This document shows positions 12,071 through 25,836 of a stretch of DNA of 64,000 nt, in pieces. Where the stretch lies: contig NC_041775.1 of the NCBI RefSeq assembly GCF_900090045.1, forward strand, positions 62,001-126,000. The letters run 5' to 3'. The stretch's first letter is position 1; every line of letters starts with the position of its first letter. This DNA comes from Plasmodium malariae. Taxonomy: Eukaryota; Apicomplexa; Aconoidasida; Haemosporida; Plasmodiidae. The position numbers were made by a program, and so were the translations under genes. The notes under the pieces were generated by a model, which saw only the letters and a program-made list of their open reading frames with translations, was not told where the DNA came from and did not search any database.

Positions 12071-14609
12071 AATTTAAATATCAATAATGTACTATATTCA
12101 TCAGAAAAAAAATTAGTAACCGTGTATATGCATCTAATAACCTACAGTGCTATACTAATTAAAAAAAAAAAAAATTTTATTAACACTTCCTAAGAACACA
12201 GTAACATATGTACAACGACAATGATTTTAAAAATAGTGATAAACAAAAATAATTTTAAATATATATTATAAAAATTTTGTTTTAATTTTACCATTATAAA
12301 ACTAATCTTCATTAAGGTATATAATTTTAATAGTTTCAAAATATTCAATATATATATTTTGATAAATTAATATGGAAGAATAATATAATAATACTTACAT
12401 AATTTTTTTTAAAATAAAAGGAAAAGAAAATATAATAATTCTTAGTTTTTATAAATATTTTATTTATATAGAGTATAGAATGTATAGAATATAAACACTA
12501 TAGAGTATATGGAATATAGATATAATATGGTTTCTCCTGTTGACATAATAACAAATAATTTAAAAAATATTTTTTTACTAATAATGATTATTTATGAAAA
12601 TTATGCTTCGTAAAGACGTTATGATTATGAAATATTATTATTTATTATGATAATATAATAATAGTATTAATAAATAAAGAAAACTTTATAATGTAAAGGC
12701 ACTTGTATTATATTATTTAAATCTCACGCGTTAATTACTTCCTAACAGTATGTACAATGTTTAGAGACCATGATATATTTTGAAAATTTAATTTATAAAA
12801 TACTAGCAAATCTATAAAACAATATATATTTAAAAGGTAAGTTAATTACAATTTTTTATATTTGTATAATAATTTTTGAAAATTACAATTTTTAAATATA
12901 AATCATGTTATATCATGAATAGAGATGTCTTAAAATTCTTAGATTTATTACAATATTATATTTTTAAATAGATATTTATATATAAAAGTATTTTTATATT
13001 AACAAAACAAAAAACACTAAAGCTTATATTAAATGTATTCTGAGAATAACGCTATCACGATAATGCATTCGCTTAGTTTTAACAAGATTGAAAAAATATA
13101 TTTTCTTTTATTATTGTTATAATATAACATAGATATATAATATATTTTTTTAAATAAAATTATACTAACAATTCGCAGTACTTAAAATATGAATATCCCC
13201 AAATTTAATGAAACACCGTAATAATACACAATTTTAACAATATCCTACATAAAGCTCCTGCTATAACTAAAATTATATTAATATATGTAAAATATATCTT
13301 CACAGTAACGTGAAAAATAAATCTGTATTTATTATATATAATAAAAGAATTAATTTTTTTTTTTAATTTATTTTAAAAATTATCATTATAAATATCGATA
13401 AATTAGTAATTAACTATATAATCTATATGTATATTTATATATCTTTGAAATAATACTAATACCTTTACATATTTATAGATAATAATAAAATATAAATCAA
13501 ATACATAAATAAATAATAGCACATTAAGAAACTATTGTAGAATATTATGCATGTTTTAATTACCTGTAACTACAATTTAAATTTTTACATATATATATCT
13601 CATTTTTATAAATTTACAATTATATCAGAGTAAAAAAAAAAAAAATTCTTATTTTATCTATTAATATTTAATTAAATGTAATATCTTACTTTAATCTTAT
13701 AATTATAAAAAAAATAATAACAATATGTAATATATTTATTTATGTATTTTCTATATAATATATGTATATATCTAGGAAATATTGTAAAATTAAATTAATA
13801 CCACAATTAATCGCAATAACGTATGTATAAGTTGACATAAATTTTCATATAATCGTAAAAATTTAGAATTCCCACGTTACCAAAATTTTATTAATAATCT
13901 AAATATAAAAATGGAATTATTTTATTATATAATTATAATTTCATACGTTTGCGATGAACAAAAAAAAATGTCTGATAAAACCATTTTCATAGTACATATA
14001 TTTTCTTCATATTTCTTATAAAATAGTTTTTTATTGAATAAATATTCCATTTTAAAAAAAAATATATATACACTTATTTATACTTATATCTGCAACAACA
14101 AGTATTTTCTTCATTTCATTATATAACAAATAAGACAAATATACTGTTAATTTTAATATAATAATATATATTCATTAACCTAAAAAAATTATAATTTAAG
14201 TAAAAGCTAAGTTCAAATGGCATATATCAGTTCTTGTATCAAGTCCAAAACATAATAATTCTAAATAATTACATTAATTTTCATATATTATATTTGTTTT
14301 AAAGAAAAAAATATATTTTGTATAAAATTATATTTAACTATATAAGCGTTAGATCATATACATATTTACTTCAACTTATAGAATACATTAATATACAAAT
14401 TAAAAAAACATTAAAACTTTAACGTTCATACAAAAAGTAACATAATTTTTTACAGTTTTTACTAAAAAATCATTTATACAAACATAGTTTTATAACATTA
14501 TAGCAATAATATGTATATCCATTAAGAATATATATATCAAAATATATTATAGGCATTATTAATATTAAAAGTTTCTTTGCAGAAAGAGACATATTCATTA
14601 TTAATAATT
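12071..14609. other. Intergenic between fam-m and fam-l of unit 1
   Basis: No gene seen. The first about 1.3 kb is the conserved 5' flank of the fam-m gene and resembles 23.5-24.9 kb. The rest is the fam-l 3' flank and resembles 25.0-25.8 kb. A plus-strand frame starting at 13911 (MELFYYIIIISYV) is signal-like but short and not conserved in the second unit. Confidence 0.5.
12541..12600 (-). promoter_or_regulatory. Conserved upstream block, copy 2 (fam-m at 12070)
   Basis: Lies about 470-530 bp upstream of the ATG at 12070. It holds a taataacaaataattta string, then 'ttttactaataatgatta'. A gagtatagaatgtatagaat string lies just before it at about 12470. It corresponds to the blocks upstream of the genes at 75, 15458, 23503, 26675, 50254 and 58842. 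Confidence 0.45.
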
Positions 14610-15458
14610 TTATTCATTCATCAACTTGATTTTTTCATATTTTTCATTATTTATTAAGATCTTAGGTAACGCTATTATGAGTATGACAGATAATATAATC
14701 ATAATTATGCTAAATAATATAATACACATTCCAGACGCATTAATTGCTGTATTGATATTTTCGTTAAAAGTTGATAGAAAACTTAGGAGCTTTCCACCTA
14801 CACTTTCCAACAAATTATAATGATGTAAAATGGGGTAGCCTAATCCCAACAAGAAAAAAAGAAAAAGTAAAGTAACTCCAAATCCGTAACTTTTAAATTT
14901 TACTTTCTTTAAGGAGATATCACGAATTCTCCTGTTATTTTCAATAAAATAATCGTAATTTTTTTTTTTATCCATTTTTTTTCGAAATGAAAATGTTTTC
15001 CATCAAATATTCCATTATCATAATCCATAATTTCTGTATAGTATTGCACCTTATTTAATGAATTCCTTTTAGATTTTTTGCTTTTTTCCTTCTTACCCTC
15101 TTCATTATTTTGCATATTGTCTTTTAAACTTAATATATATGAATCTTTATTTTCTTTATTTTTTACTAGTAATCGATAATCTCTTGGACGTAGCTTTCCA
15201 AAAATATTGCAATTATTACACAATGAATTGTTAAAAATATCCTAAAAAAAATAAAATTTAGATATTATTTATTTAATTGGATAAATAAACTAACGGTAAA
15301 AAACCGTATAAATAAAAGCAAAACACTAAAAATATGAATAATATATATATCCCTAAATAATATTATTATACCACATCATTATAAAAATGACATATCCGTG
15401 TTAAAAGGATAAATGAAGCAATTTTAATAGCTATAGTTAACTTAACGTTCTGTTCCAT
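14610..15458 (-). pseudogene. Fam-l-type gene broken by one frameshift in a poly-A tract
   Basis: Exon 1 is 15372-15458 (MEQNVKLTIAIKIASFILLT), with a 130-bp intron in phase 0. Exon 2 is 14610-15241. It begins DIFNNSLCNN, carries the site DYRLLVKN with the arginine at codon 23 of the exon, then NKVQYYTEIMDYDNG and FDGKHFHFEKKWIKKK. At 14959-14969 (11 T on the plus strand) the frame is lost. One more base would restore the reading into NYDYFIENNRRIRD, two TM segments and the end EKYEKIKLMNE. Everything else is intact, so this is either a recent pseudogene or an assembly error in a homopolymer. The family is P. malariae fam-l, an exported two-TM protein of unknown role. It sits 2.5 kb upstream of the fam-m gene on the same strand. 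Confidence 0.85.
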
Positions 15459-17299
15459 GATACAAATTTTTGATATTCCCATATATTCGATAAGGAATAT
15501 ATTAATAATAATATAGTATAGTTCCAATTATAAAGGATTCTATATCACTCTAAAAATTTTTTTATATTATTCCTTCATATATAATAAAATTTATATAAGT
15601 ATAATAAATTTTACTGCACATACCAATTAAAATAACTTTAAAAATATAATATAATTTCTACTATAATTTTATTTAAAAAAAAAACATTCTCGCTAAGATA
15701 AAACAATTTGTATTTATTTGAAAACATTTAAATATATAATTTCATTATTTAATGTAGTGCAACAATTATATAATTTTTTTATTAATAATATTCACAATAA
15801 ATTTTGAAATAGGTATGTGGTTTCTTACAGTATATATATATATATTGAATTTATATTTTATAGAGAATGTAGAGAATAAATATAACAGATTTCTCCATTT
15901 TTAAGATAATAGTAACTAATTTTAAGGATTCTATACTACTAATAGTTCTAATATTATAAACATGGTATCCTCGAAAAGCAAGTTATTTTTAATAGAATAT
16001 TAATTATAATAATAATAGTAATGATAAATAAAGCAAAGATAATTTTGTATTATATTATTAATGATATATATCTTAGTTACTACTAAATAACATATAATAT
16101 CTTATGGTATGTTATATAATTAAAAAATATCGCTTGCACTGTAATATATATTCTATGAGAAAAGATATATACTAAAATCTAATATGAACTGACGTTTTTA
16201 CTTTTCTGCCATAATTTTTGAATAATAAATATTTTATATAGTTTAATTTATGCAATTATTTATGAAAATTTTTTATATTCATCTACATGATATTTTAAGT
16301 TTCTTTTAAATTAATACATATATTTAAAAGAAATACAGATGTAGTAAAAACAAAGAAAAAAAAACAATTTGATAGATTAAAGGTAGAGTTTTATGAAAAT
16401 ATCCCATACAACATCATTAATTTAAAAACATATCTAATGAAATAAATTTATATACAATTTATAATATGTATATGACCAATTAGAAAGATCAACAAAATAA
16501 TCTGCTAAAATATATGATTTGTTAGTTTTTCTAGCAATAATTTTATTACAATATATTATTTTTTATTTATTCTTATAAAAGTACATAGTGTTCTGAATAC
16601 ATTTAGTAATGCAGAATAATAAATACACGTATATATATAAATAATAATATTTTATAAAAAAATCCTTTAAGACAAAAAATATTCTATTTTCAACCATCTC
16701 AATTCCTTAAACGTTTTAGGGAATGGATGTATAATTATAAAAATATTACATACAAAACAATTATGGTAATAACGTGAAATATAACCTTTCATTATTTTTC
16801 TAAAAAACTAATATTTTCCATGAAAAGAATTAAAATATTTAAAAAGAGAAATAAATAGATAAATTTAAAACGCTACTTTTTAATTTTTAACTAAAAAAGA
16901 ATTTGCAAAAATTAACGTTATTATATTTTTAAAGTTTTAATACATATATAATTATTATAATAATATTTATGTAGTTTATTAGTTTCTTCTATATTTTCTA
17001 AGTGTTTTAATGTATCTCAATATTACTCAGTCTTGAATCCTATATATAATATATAATGTAATCTATGTTATTCATTTATAATCATCCAAACATGATGTAT
17101 TAAAATTCATTTTTATTATAAAGTAAAATCCATCTAAATATTACTTATAAATAAATATTTTCAGTTTTAGTGCTATTTATTTTTTTTAAGGAATTTTTTT
17201 AATCATTTTTTTAGAAAACAAAACTATATCTGCCCAAAATATTTATACATTTTCTACATTGGAATTTTTACACAAATATTTTTATTTCCAAGTAGTTTA
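15459..17299. other. Intergenic: 5' flank of the fam-l locus
   Basis: No gene seen. It holds the conserved upstream block near 15.9 kb and then AT-rich DNA resembling the flank right of 26.7 kb. No coding-like stretch was found. Confidence 0.45.
15905..15965 (-). promoter_or_regulatory. Conserved upstream block, copy 3 (fam-l at 15458)
   Basis: About 450-510 bp upstream of the ATG at 15458. It contains actaattttaaggattcta, then 'ctactaatagttc'. An atagagaatgtagagaat string lies immediately before it (about 15861-15878). Confidence 0.45.
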
Positions 17300-17347
17300 T
17301 TTAATTTTTTCTGATATAATATTTACATATCATAATTATATCATGAT

Positions 17348-17379
<32 letters not shown>

Positions 17380-19850
17380 CATAAATATTTAATACATTTC
17401 AAGTTACACCTGATTTATATTTAATAAATAATATTATAAATATTTAATTTATGCAAATAAAGCATGTTAAATATAAAATAATGTTAATTTTCAATTTTCA
17501 AAATAATATTTTCATAGTTTTACCACTTTTATATTACTATAGCCACGAAAGATAAAATATTCATATAAATGATCTAGTTCTATTTATAATATGTATTATA
17601 TATCTTGTTAAAATATGAATTCATTAAATACTCTTATTTTTATACATTAATACAAAGAAATATTTCAACAGAATTTTGCATTTATTTACATTTTTAGCGT
17701 AAATTATTTGTTAAACTATTTCTAATATTCAATATATACGTACTCTTCATATCTATAATGAAAAATATATTTGGTTATATAAAAATCACGTAAATGGTTA
17801 TTCAATACAAATTGCAATAAACCCTGTAAACTAGTTTAAAATTTAAAAAATGAACATAATACTTGTAAATATCATATTACCAAGAACGAATGTATACAAA
17901 TATTAAACCTTGTCAATGAAGATTAGGAACTTTTTCAATTCCAGTAAAATTTATTTCTCATAAAAACTTCACTTGCCTGTTCACTATCCCAAAAGAAGCA
18001 AATTCTCACATGATAGTAGCAAATTTATCTCTTCCTATCCAATAATTACATTTATATTTATTGTAGTTTTTTTCACATTTTTTTTTTTTATACCACAATA
18101 AATTATTTCAATTAAAAGTATGAATGTTTTTCTACAATTCCTTCAATCTATTTAGATTGAAAATTATTGTTCCATATGTACTTTAGCTACAAATAAGTTT
18201 TCAACTATTCGTTTAACTAATTTAGACTTTGTTTTTATCTTAAATTAGAATAAATTAAACAATATTTAAATATATAAATGAGAAAAAAGAACAAATAGCA
18301 ACAAATAGCTCTTAAAAAAAAAAAATACTTAAGTCTGAGAAGGTATCATATAATATATCATAGTTTATAAAATTCTAATTCATGGATACATAATAAAAGA
18401 TATAATTTCTCATATAAATTATATTGAAAAATATAAATGTAATATATTTTGAAAAAAAATAAAAAAAGAAAAAATATTCGAATACATTTTTTTTAGCAAT
18501 ATTTTAACAAACGTTATAGGATAAAGAAACATACTAGCGGAACCAAAATTTTCATATAAAAGAACACCCGTAAAATTTAGTAGTCTGAAAAAAAAGAAAA
18601 AATATTAAAATAAAGTATAATTATTTTATGGATATCTACGTTATAAAGAATAGACAGAGAAAATATGAAAATACGATAATATTATATACATAAAAAATGT
18701 TAATGCAAAAGATTAAGGTGGTTAAGATATATAATAGTTATAATGAGAAATACAACTATATAGTATATATACATATATGAATATTTATCCAAAACTAAAA
18801 TTTATTAAGTGAATAAATATGAAAATACCTCTAGGTATAATGGAAAAAAACATTTTCATTATATTTCTGAAAAAACGTTATAATAAACATGTGACATACA
18901 TTAATACAGAATTAAAACATAAATAATAATTTTTATGCTATAATATATAAAATTTTAAGAAATTTGATAAATTACTAAAATCCATTATATAAATATCAGT
19001 TATACAACATAATTTGATATTAAATAAATGGTAAACAGAATGATTATATTAAATCTAAAAAAAATAAATAATACTAATTAAATATTAACAATAATATCAC
19101 ATAAATAACGTTTACATAATGTCAATATAAATAATTTACTGCGTTATTAATACAATTTAATATAAAAACATGTTTCTTGCACATTATCGCGTAATTCTAT
19201 ATTTGTATATATTGACGAAAATATATATATATAATGAAAATAAATTTATCATCAATACAATGTTTTTCATAACACTTTCCATACATATTTTATTTAAGGA
19301 TGCTATTTCTGTAATAATACACCTATAATTATGAATTACATTATAAAATAATATTATATAAAAATTTTACAATGTGACTAGTTATAGAAATATAGACTAC
19401 ATTTACTACAGTGCGAATATATATATATTAAATGAAATTTTTTTTGAATATTTTATTTAAAGTAACTAAAATGTTTTATATAGGTTTACTTTTACATATA
19501 AATTCAGATACATGCTGTTCTTTTTCGTATGTTTTTATATCAATTTTAATATTGTATTTGATATGGAAAAATTTATTCATGTAAAATATCCATTTTAACA
19601 TTAAATATTATTTTTTAAATAAATAATATAATTATTATACTATGAAGAAATATTCAGTAATTCGTATGAATTGTTATTTATTTGGTGTTACTATGAAATG
19701 AATGTAATATGTAAACTCCCATATCACACAATAATTTTGATCATATATTAAAACAAAATAATGAAAAATATATTAAAGAAAAATATATACTTTAATACAT
19801 TTACAAAATAGAACAAAAAATAAAAAAAGATAAGAAGAATGTAAATAATA
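17300..19850. repeat. Old duplicated noncoding block, partner at 52.0-54.5 kb
   Basis: Several landmarks recur in the same order near 52.0-54.5 kb: 'caattttcaaaataatattt' at about 17494 against 52184, 'aacattttcattatatttct' at about 18850 against 53513, and 'caataattttgatcatatat' at about 19729 against 54409. Within it, about 17960-18080 (+) is a much decayed counterpart of the relic at 52563-53010. No intact gene is present. Confidence 0.5.
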
Positions 19851-20039
19851 CTTCTCAGATTACTGTTACCATCATTTTTTTCTGAAAAAGTTTAGTTTTT
19901 AACACATAATCATTTATAACACAGAATAAATAATGATGAAAAACGTACAAAAAAATATAAAAATAAATGTATTTAACATAAATAAAAATGTAAAGGAATA
20001 AAGTCGAAAAAAACAGGTCCAAAACTATTATAAAAGTAC

Positions 20040-20650
20040 GTATGAAAGTACTTAGAGGATACATAAATGATTAATGGGAATAAAGAAAAGTATAATTTTT
20101 GGATATATGCGTATGAGTGTTCACAGAACAGTGATATAGAACCTATTCTAATTTAACAATTGAAAAAGGAACAACGAGAAATATTAAAGGTAGCAGTGAC
20201 ATTGAGAAACGAAATATTTTATAGAATAAATTGTGAGAAAGATATGGAAATCCTTCTAAGAAATTGAGAAAATTAGAATTGTTTAATAACATGAAAAATA
20301 AAAGAAGAAAAGAAAAAGCTTACGTAAATTAAATGGAAACATTATAAAAAAAATCATCGAATTACATTCAAAAATTTCCATTTTTAAAAAAAGCAAAATA
20401 TATATGGAGATAGCGGATATTAACAAAGGGTATTATTATAATGTAGTGTTTGGAAGAGGACTTCTCTATGGAGTAAACACAGGAATTGTGAAACATTTCA
20501 GATGTATAAGAAGATAATTGCATAAAGTATTAATAACTTTATATTTTTTAATTTTAATTCTTCAAGTATTATTTTCTAAAAAGAAGCATGACAAAAAAAA
20601 AGAGGTAATAAGTATAGGTAAAATTGTGATATGAAAGGGAGAACTTAAAT
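20040..20650 (+). pseudogene. Purine-rich coding relic of unknown family
   Basis: The plus strand here is rich in A and G and reads like decayed coding sequence, unlike the flanks. One stretch gives KKEQREILKVAVTLRNEIFY, followed by RINCEKDMEILLRN before a stop. A second stretch from 20404 starts MEIADINKGYYYNVVFGRG and continues to IRR and a stop, then runs open in the same frame through a hydrophobic segment (VLITLYFLILILQVLF) and a basic tail (SKKKHDKKKEV). Several stops and frame changes separate the pieces. I cannot name the family. The hydrophobic segment followed by a lysine-rich tail suggests a membrane protein. A minus-strand frame at 19855-20064 is probably a low-complexity shadow. 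Confidence 0.35.
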
Positions 20651-22519
20651 AGTAAAGAAAGTTTTAGGAACATATGTACATATGTAATTTATATTGTTTA
20701 TTTATATATACATTCACGTATTCAAAAATATTACAAAGTTAAAAAAAAGAAACATAGATTATCGTAATATAATTATTTTATATATTTATATGTATCATAT
20801 ACATAGACGAAATATATTAAGAAAATAGAGAAATATTCAATATTATAAAGATAATATATATAAATATTATTTATTAATATTCCTGTTAGAAATATTTTTA
20901 CTTTCACTATTCATAAATTTTCATTTATTTTAATATAATTTTCCATAGTTCCTTAGAATATTATTTAAATAAATACATTTTATATGTTATTTAATTGACT
21001 AAACAATACTTTTTAAAGATTATGTGAGAGTAATAATTAAAATATATATTAACATTACATTATAATTTTTCTCTAAATCTGTACAAAATCAAATGTGCAA
21101 AATGCAACTATCTGGAAAAATGATTCAATGGGAAATTCTGTACTTTATACGTAATTAATTAAATGCTCTAAAAAAAACAAACAAACATAGAATAACTCAT
21201 TAAATACACCTTATTAATATTTATGTAAGAAATAAAAAAAATATTAACTATTTATATATCATCTATAAAAAACAATTCTATTTTTCATTTTTTCTTTGTA
21301 TACAAAATTATCCATCTTATTTTGAAGAATTTACTAACTGTTAATATAAACAGTACATATTTCTATGCACCTTTGAAATAATTTTAACTTTTTATATAAT
21401 GCAATTATGAAAACTCGTAAAACATAGAACACATGTATAAATATATTTCTGAAAATAATTATATTATTGAAAACAAGAATACACTTAATTTTATTAAACT
21501 TAATGTATATTTTTACATTTATATACATATACAATACATTTTTAGAAGTCTATAGTTATAGAACAAGAATAATCAAAGACGAAAAGTATTTCAATATATC
21601 TTACATTAATATAGAATTTTATTCTTTTCTTTACATTCATACTATAATAATAAAAAAAATAAAATTATATATACCTATATATATTTTTTCAGTATTGTAT
21701 ATATGTAATTATAATTTTCAAAATTTAATTATCACCAAAATTAAAAACAATAATAAAATAATGAATGAATTTAATTCTTAAGATATAAATATATGATGGT
21801 TAAAGCATATTTATAGAAATATTATTATATTACATATATATATTTTCCCTTTTATATTACGTGAAAACAAATAAGTCTTTTAATAAAGTATTACAATAAA
21901 TATACTCTTTAAAACACTTCAGAGACGACTTATTTCACAATGTATATATTAATATTTTTTTGAATGAATATACATTTATATATATTAATATAACAAACAC
22001 ATATACATCATTTCAATAAACACGAAATCAGGTACATTCATTACTTATTTAAAAATAATAATTCATCTTTTTAATTGTGTTATCAAATAATAATATTAGA
22101 CTGAAACTTTGTGAAAAACAATCAGTATCATTTCTTATAATTCATATATAAATTAACATATAACTTCAATTAAATTATCTGAATTATTCTATTATTTAGA
22201 AATTTTAATGCAGAAAAATATATCTTTCATAGAAATCTGTTTAATGCACAAATATATATAATATGTTGTAACGTTTAATTAAAGACAGAAAATATTTCAT
22301 TATATGCAATTTAAAATATTAAAACTTTTAATTTCACAAAAAAACTAAGAACATACTTTTTAACAGATGTATATCAAATAAGATAGGTATATATGTAAAC
22401 ATGTATAAAATTTAAGCAATACTGAGTATGTCTATTAAACATAGAATAAGTTATTACATGTATATTATTTCTCATTAAAGACTTCTTTAAATAAAGAAAC
22501 ATATTTCTAAAGATATGTT
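20651..22519. other. Intergenic: duplicated 3' flank of the second fam-m gene
   Basis: Resembles 9.5-11.1 kb. A plus-strand frame of 104 codons at 21467-21781 begins with TTG and has no counterpart in the other copy, so I do not call it. No other coding-like stretch was seen. Confidence 0.45.
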
Positions 22520-23503
22520 TTACCTTTTTCTAAACTTAATTTTTTGATATTTTTTAACTTTTTTATGGTAATAAACAACCATAAATATTAGGGTGAAAGT
22601 TAATATTAAGAAAGGTATTAAATATATCATATAACACAAAAAACTTGTTACATAAAATTTATGTAGACCACCATCAACTAATTTCTTTTTGGTCTCATCC
22701 AATCCTTTAAGGGATTCGAACAGAAAACTTAACGAGGATTCCTTTAAAGCTTTATGCAATGGTCTCAACCAACCAACAAAAGGGTGTTTCAATAATTCAA
22801 TAAAACCCTGAATAAGTCCTACGCCACAAGAAAAATCTAATATTATTGAGGCTAATAAACATAAGACAAAGAATAAAGGTAAAACGAATCGTACTCTGTA
22901 TTTTTTTAAAACCAATTTTCTGAAAATTTTATTACTAATTGTTTTGTTGTTGTTAAGAAAATCTATGTAATCAAGTTCTTTAAATATTTTTTTTTCCATA
23001 TGAAAATATTTTTTTGTTTCAAACATACACGATTTATTTTTTATATATTGTTTATGGCCTCTTTCAATCATTGATGACACTGTATTTAACTTTTCTTTTT
23101 GTGTTGTTACCTTTTTTTCAATATCAGTTACATCTTTTTTTTCGTTTGATACATAATTTTTTATATCTTCTTTTAAACATGTATTATGTACATACATATC
23201 CTGTTTATATTTTGATAGTGTCCTATATCTCCTATTTTCTAATTTTTTACCAAGGTTGTAGTTTTCATACTGGGATTTTATAAATATACTCTAAAAAAAC
23301 AAAGTAAATATTTGTTATTTAAAGAATAGTATATTTTATTCAAAAAAAACTTATTAGTAAAAATAAAATATTATAAATTCTAATAATCCAAATATGCTCA
23401 AATAATATTATCATACTACATCATTCTTAAAATGTAATGCCCAGGGTAAAAGTACTAACGCATAAATTTTAATTAATAAAAGTAACATAATTTTTCGTTC
23501 CAT
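22520..23503 (-). CDS. Fam-m-type exported two-TM protein, intact
   Basis: Exons 23417-23503 and 22520-23290, with a 126-bp GT-AG intron in phase 0 and 285 predicted residues. Exon 1 starts MERKIMLLLLIKIYALVLLP (signal peptide). The export-type site is YRTLSKYK with the arginine at residue 52, an RxLx-K form. A lysine/glutamate-rich spacer follows, then the family block MEKKIFKELDYIDFLNNN. TM segments lie at about 163-181 and 244-270, and the tail is KVKKYQKIKFRKR. It is the paralogue of 11103-12070: the core block and both TM regions align, while the spacer and the loop between the TMs differ strongly. It is paired with the broken fam-l at 25837-26675. No lesion was seen. Confidence 0.9.
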
Positions 23504-25836
23504 CTTATATTATTTTTATATTCTAATATATTCAGTAAAGACTATATTAAAAATAATATAATATTCATTAATGATAAAACATACTATAGTTATTTACATA
23601 AATTTTTATTTTTATCATTATTTTTTTTTTTGGTGAAGAATCAATAAAATGTATATAGTTAGAATACCTTTTAGAACAGAGATTAATAAAAATAATTTTT
23701 AAATATATTATAAAATTTTTATCTTAGTTTTATTTTTTAGTAAATGATACAATTAAAATATAATAATTTGATCTGTTTCATAAATATTCGAAAAAACATA
23801 TAATTTCGGTATATTGGTTGTATAATTTTTTTTATTTAATTTTTTTAAAAATGAAATGAAAAGAGAATATAATATATCTTAATATTTCTAAATATATATT
23901 TTAGTTAGAACATAGAATGCATATGTTTAAGAATATATAGACTATATATAGTATAGAATATAGAAAATACTTTGTTCCATATATTAGGAAAATAATAATT
24001 AATTTCAACGATATTTTTCTATTAATAATGCTAATTTTTATAAATATTGTATTTTTGAAAAATATATGATTTCAAATAAAATGTAAATTATTATAATAGT
24101 TCTAATGATAAATATAGAAAGCTACATTTTGTACAATATTTTATCATATCATATCTATAATACTAACATTATATAATGGTATATAATATATTTAACAATT
24201 TGCATTTAAATGGTACGACCAAATCTACAAAACAATTTATATTTTCAAGGCAAATATATTACAAAATTCTATCTTTGTACAATTATTTTTGAAAATTATA
24301 ATTTTTAATTACATTCAATATATATAGGTTTATGTAATTAAAATTTTCTTAAATTCTTCTATTTAAATTTTTATTTTAAATGAATATAATAATTTAGAAT
24401 AAATAAGATAAAAATAAATAATAAAAAAATAAAAAATATATACGCAAATACTTCCACTAAAGTTATTACTGTTATAATAAACTTGGAACATTAATATATC
24501 TCTCAATTTTATTTATAATAAAAATTCATACTTTTTTTACTTATTAATTTAATGTATCATAAATATTCAAGTAACTTTTGTAAAATAGAATAAAATTTTC
24601 TACTATGTATGTAAGTGTAATAATAAAACGGATATTGTAAATATCTTCTTATTTAACAGAACAGTATAACAATACATAAAACTAATAAAGTAGTACATAC
24701 AATTGCAACTAAAATTAAAAATTACAGTAATAAATAAAATATATATACTAGAAATACGAAAAACTCTAATACTACATCTAAAGCTGTATTTATGAGTTAT
24801 GTATAAAAAAAAAAAGCTTTTTCATTTTTAATATTAATTAAAAAATGTTAATTATAAACCTAAAATATCTAGTATTTCTCGACATAAATTATATGTATTA
24901 TAGTGCATATTTAAAGAATATTAACACTTTATATATAATAAAAAATAACTAAGATACGTAGTTTATTTATTCACATATTTAATTATATTATATGTTTAAT
25001 TCATTTTTGTGAAATTGAATTAACACCACAACTAAGCACAATAATAAAATAATATAGGTTTTTATCTGTTCATTTAATTGTAAAAATATAAAATCATTAA
25101 GTTAGTAAGAAATTATAAATAATCTATATATAATAATAATATATTTAATTCTAGATAAATTTAAATTTTTATAATGCAAACAAAATTAAAAGTATATTAT
25201 AAAACTTTATTCAATAATTATGTCCTATAACATATTATTCATAACACATATTTTATATAATAATTAAAAGTTTTTTCTTTGGTCAAAAATATATATATAT
25301 ACAGATCAATGCAACAAAATAAATGTACTTCTCCTCATTAAATAATAAATGATACACATTTATTTTTAATTCAAAACTAATAATAAATTTTATGGATAAA
25401 ATGGTAAAATATTCAATTTTTACTAGAACAAGATAAAAAATAAAAAGTATCATTTCATATAGATCAAATATATACTGATAGACAATTTGTTTAATATTAT
25501 ATGAATTCTTATATTACGTATATGAATTTTAACGTAAAAAAATATGCTTTTCTAAAAAACTCTCTTTACACATAAATATATATATTAGCCAATTATATAT
25601 AATTAAAGTGAAGTATACTTTAAAACGCTCATTTTTAAATATTAATAAAATCAAATTCACAAACAGTTAAAAACATATTTTAATATTATTGAGTATCAAA
25701 AAAATCACATATATGCTGATTCCTTTATAAAACATAATCTATTATACCTATCCTTTCTTAGTAAATCACCAAAAATATTACAGTTATAATAATATGAAAT
25801 AAAATATTAGAGAAAAAAATTATTCCTGTTATTCTT
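23504..25836. other. Intergenic between fam-m and fam-l of unit 2
   Basis: No gene seen. The left part is the fam-m 5' flank (see the conserved block near 24.0 kb). The right part is the fam-l 3' flank, similar to 13.4-14.6 kb. Confidence 0.5.
23990..24060 (-). promoter_or_regulatory. Conserved upstream block, copy 4 (fam-m at 23503)
   Basis: About 490-560 bp upstream of the ATG at 23503. It contains aatttcaacgatatttttct, then attaataatgctaattttta. It is the clearest copy and matches the block upstream of position 75 closely. A gtatagaatatagaaaat string precedes it (about 23951-23968). Confidence 0.5.

Larger units (their letters stand above)
9500..17000. repeat. Tandem unit copy 1 (fam-m plus fam-l with flanks)
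   Basis: This stretch matches about 21.0-28.2 kb in the same orientation and gene order. Matching landmarks are the fam-m stop (11103 with 22520), the fam-l stop (14610 with 25837) and the fam-l ATG (15458 with 26675), giving a period of 11.2-11.4 kb. Similarity was judged by eye and is patchy, so this is an old duplication. Borders are approximate. Confidence 0.55.

Noticed and set aside
13911..14021. Signal-like small frame MELFYYIIIISYV
   Set aside because: Short, no splice site of use, and no counterpart in the second tandem unit.
21467..21781. 104-codon plus-strand frame
   Set aside because: Starts with TTG, low complexity (I, Y, F, N), and not kept in the matching 9.5-11 kb flank.
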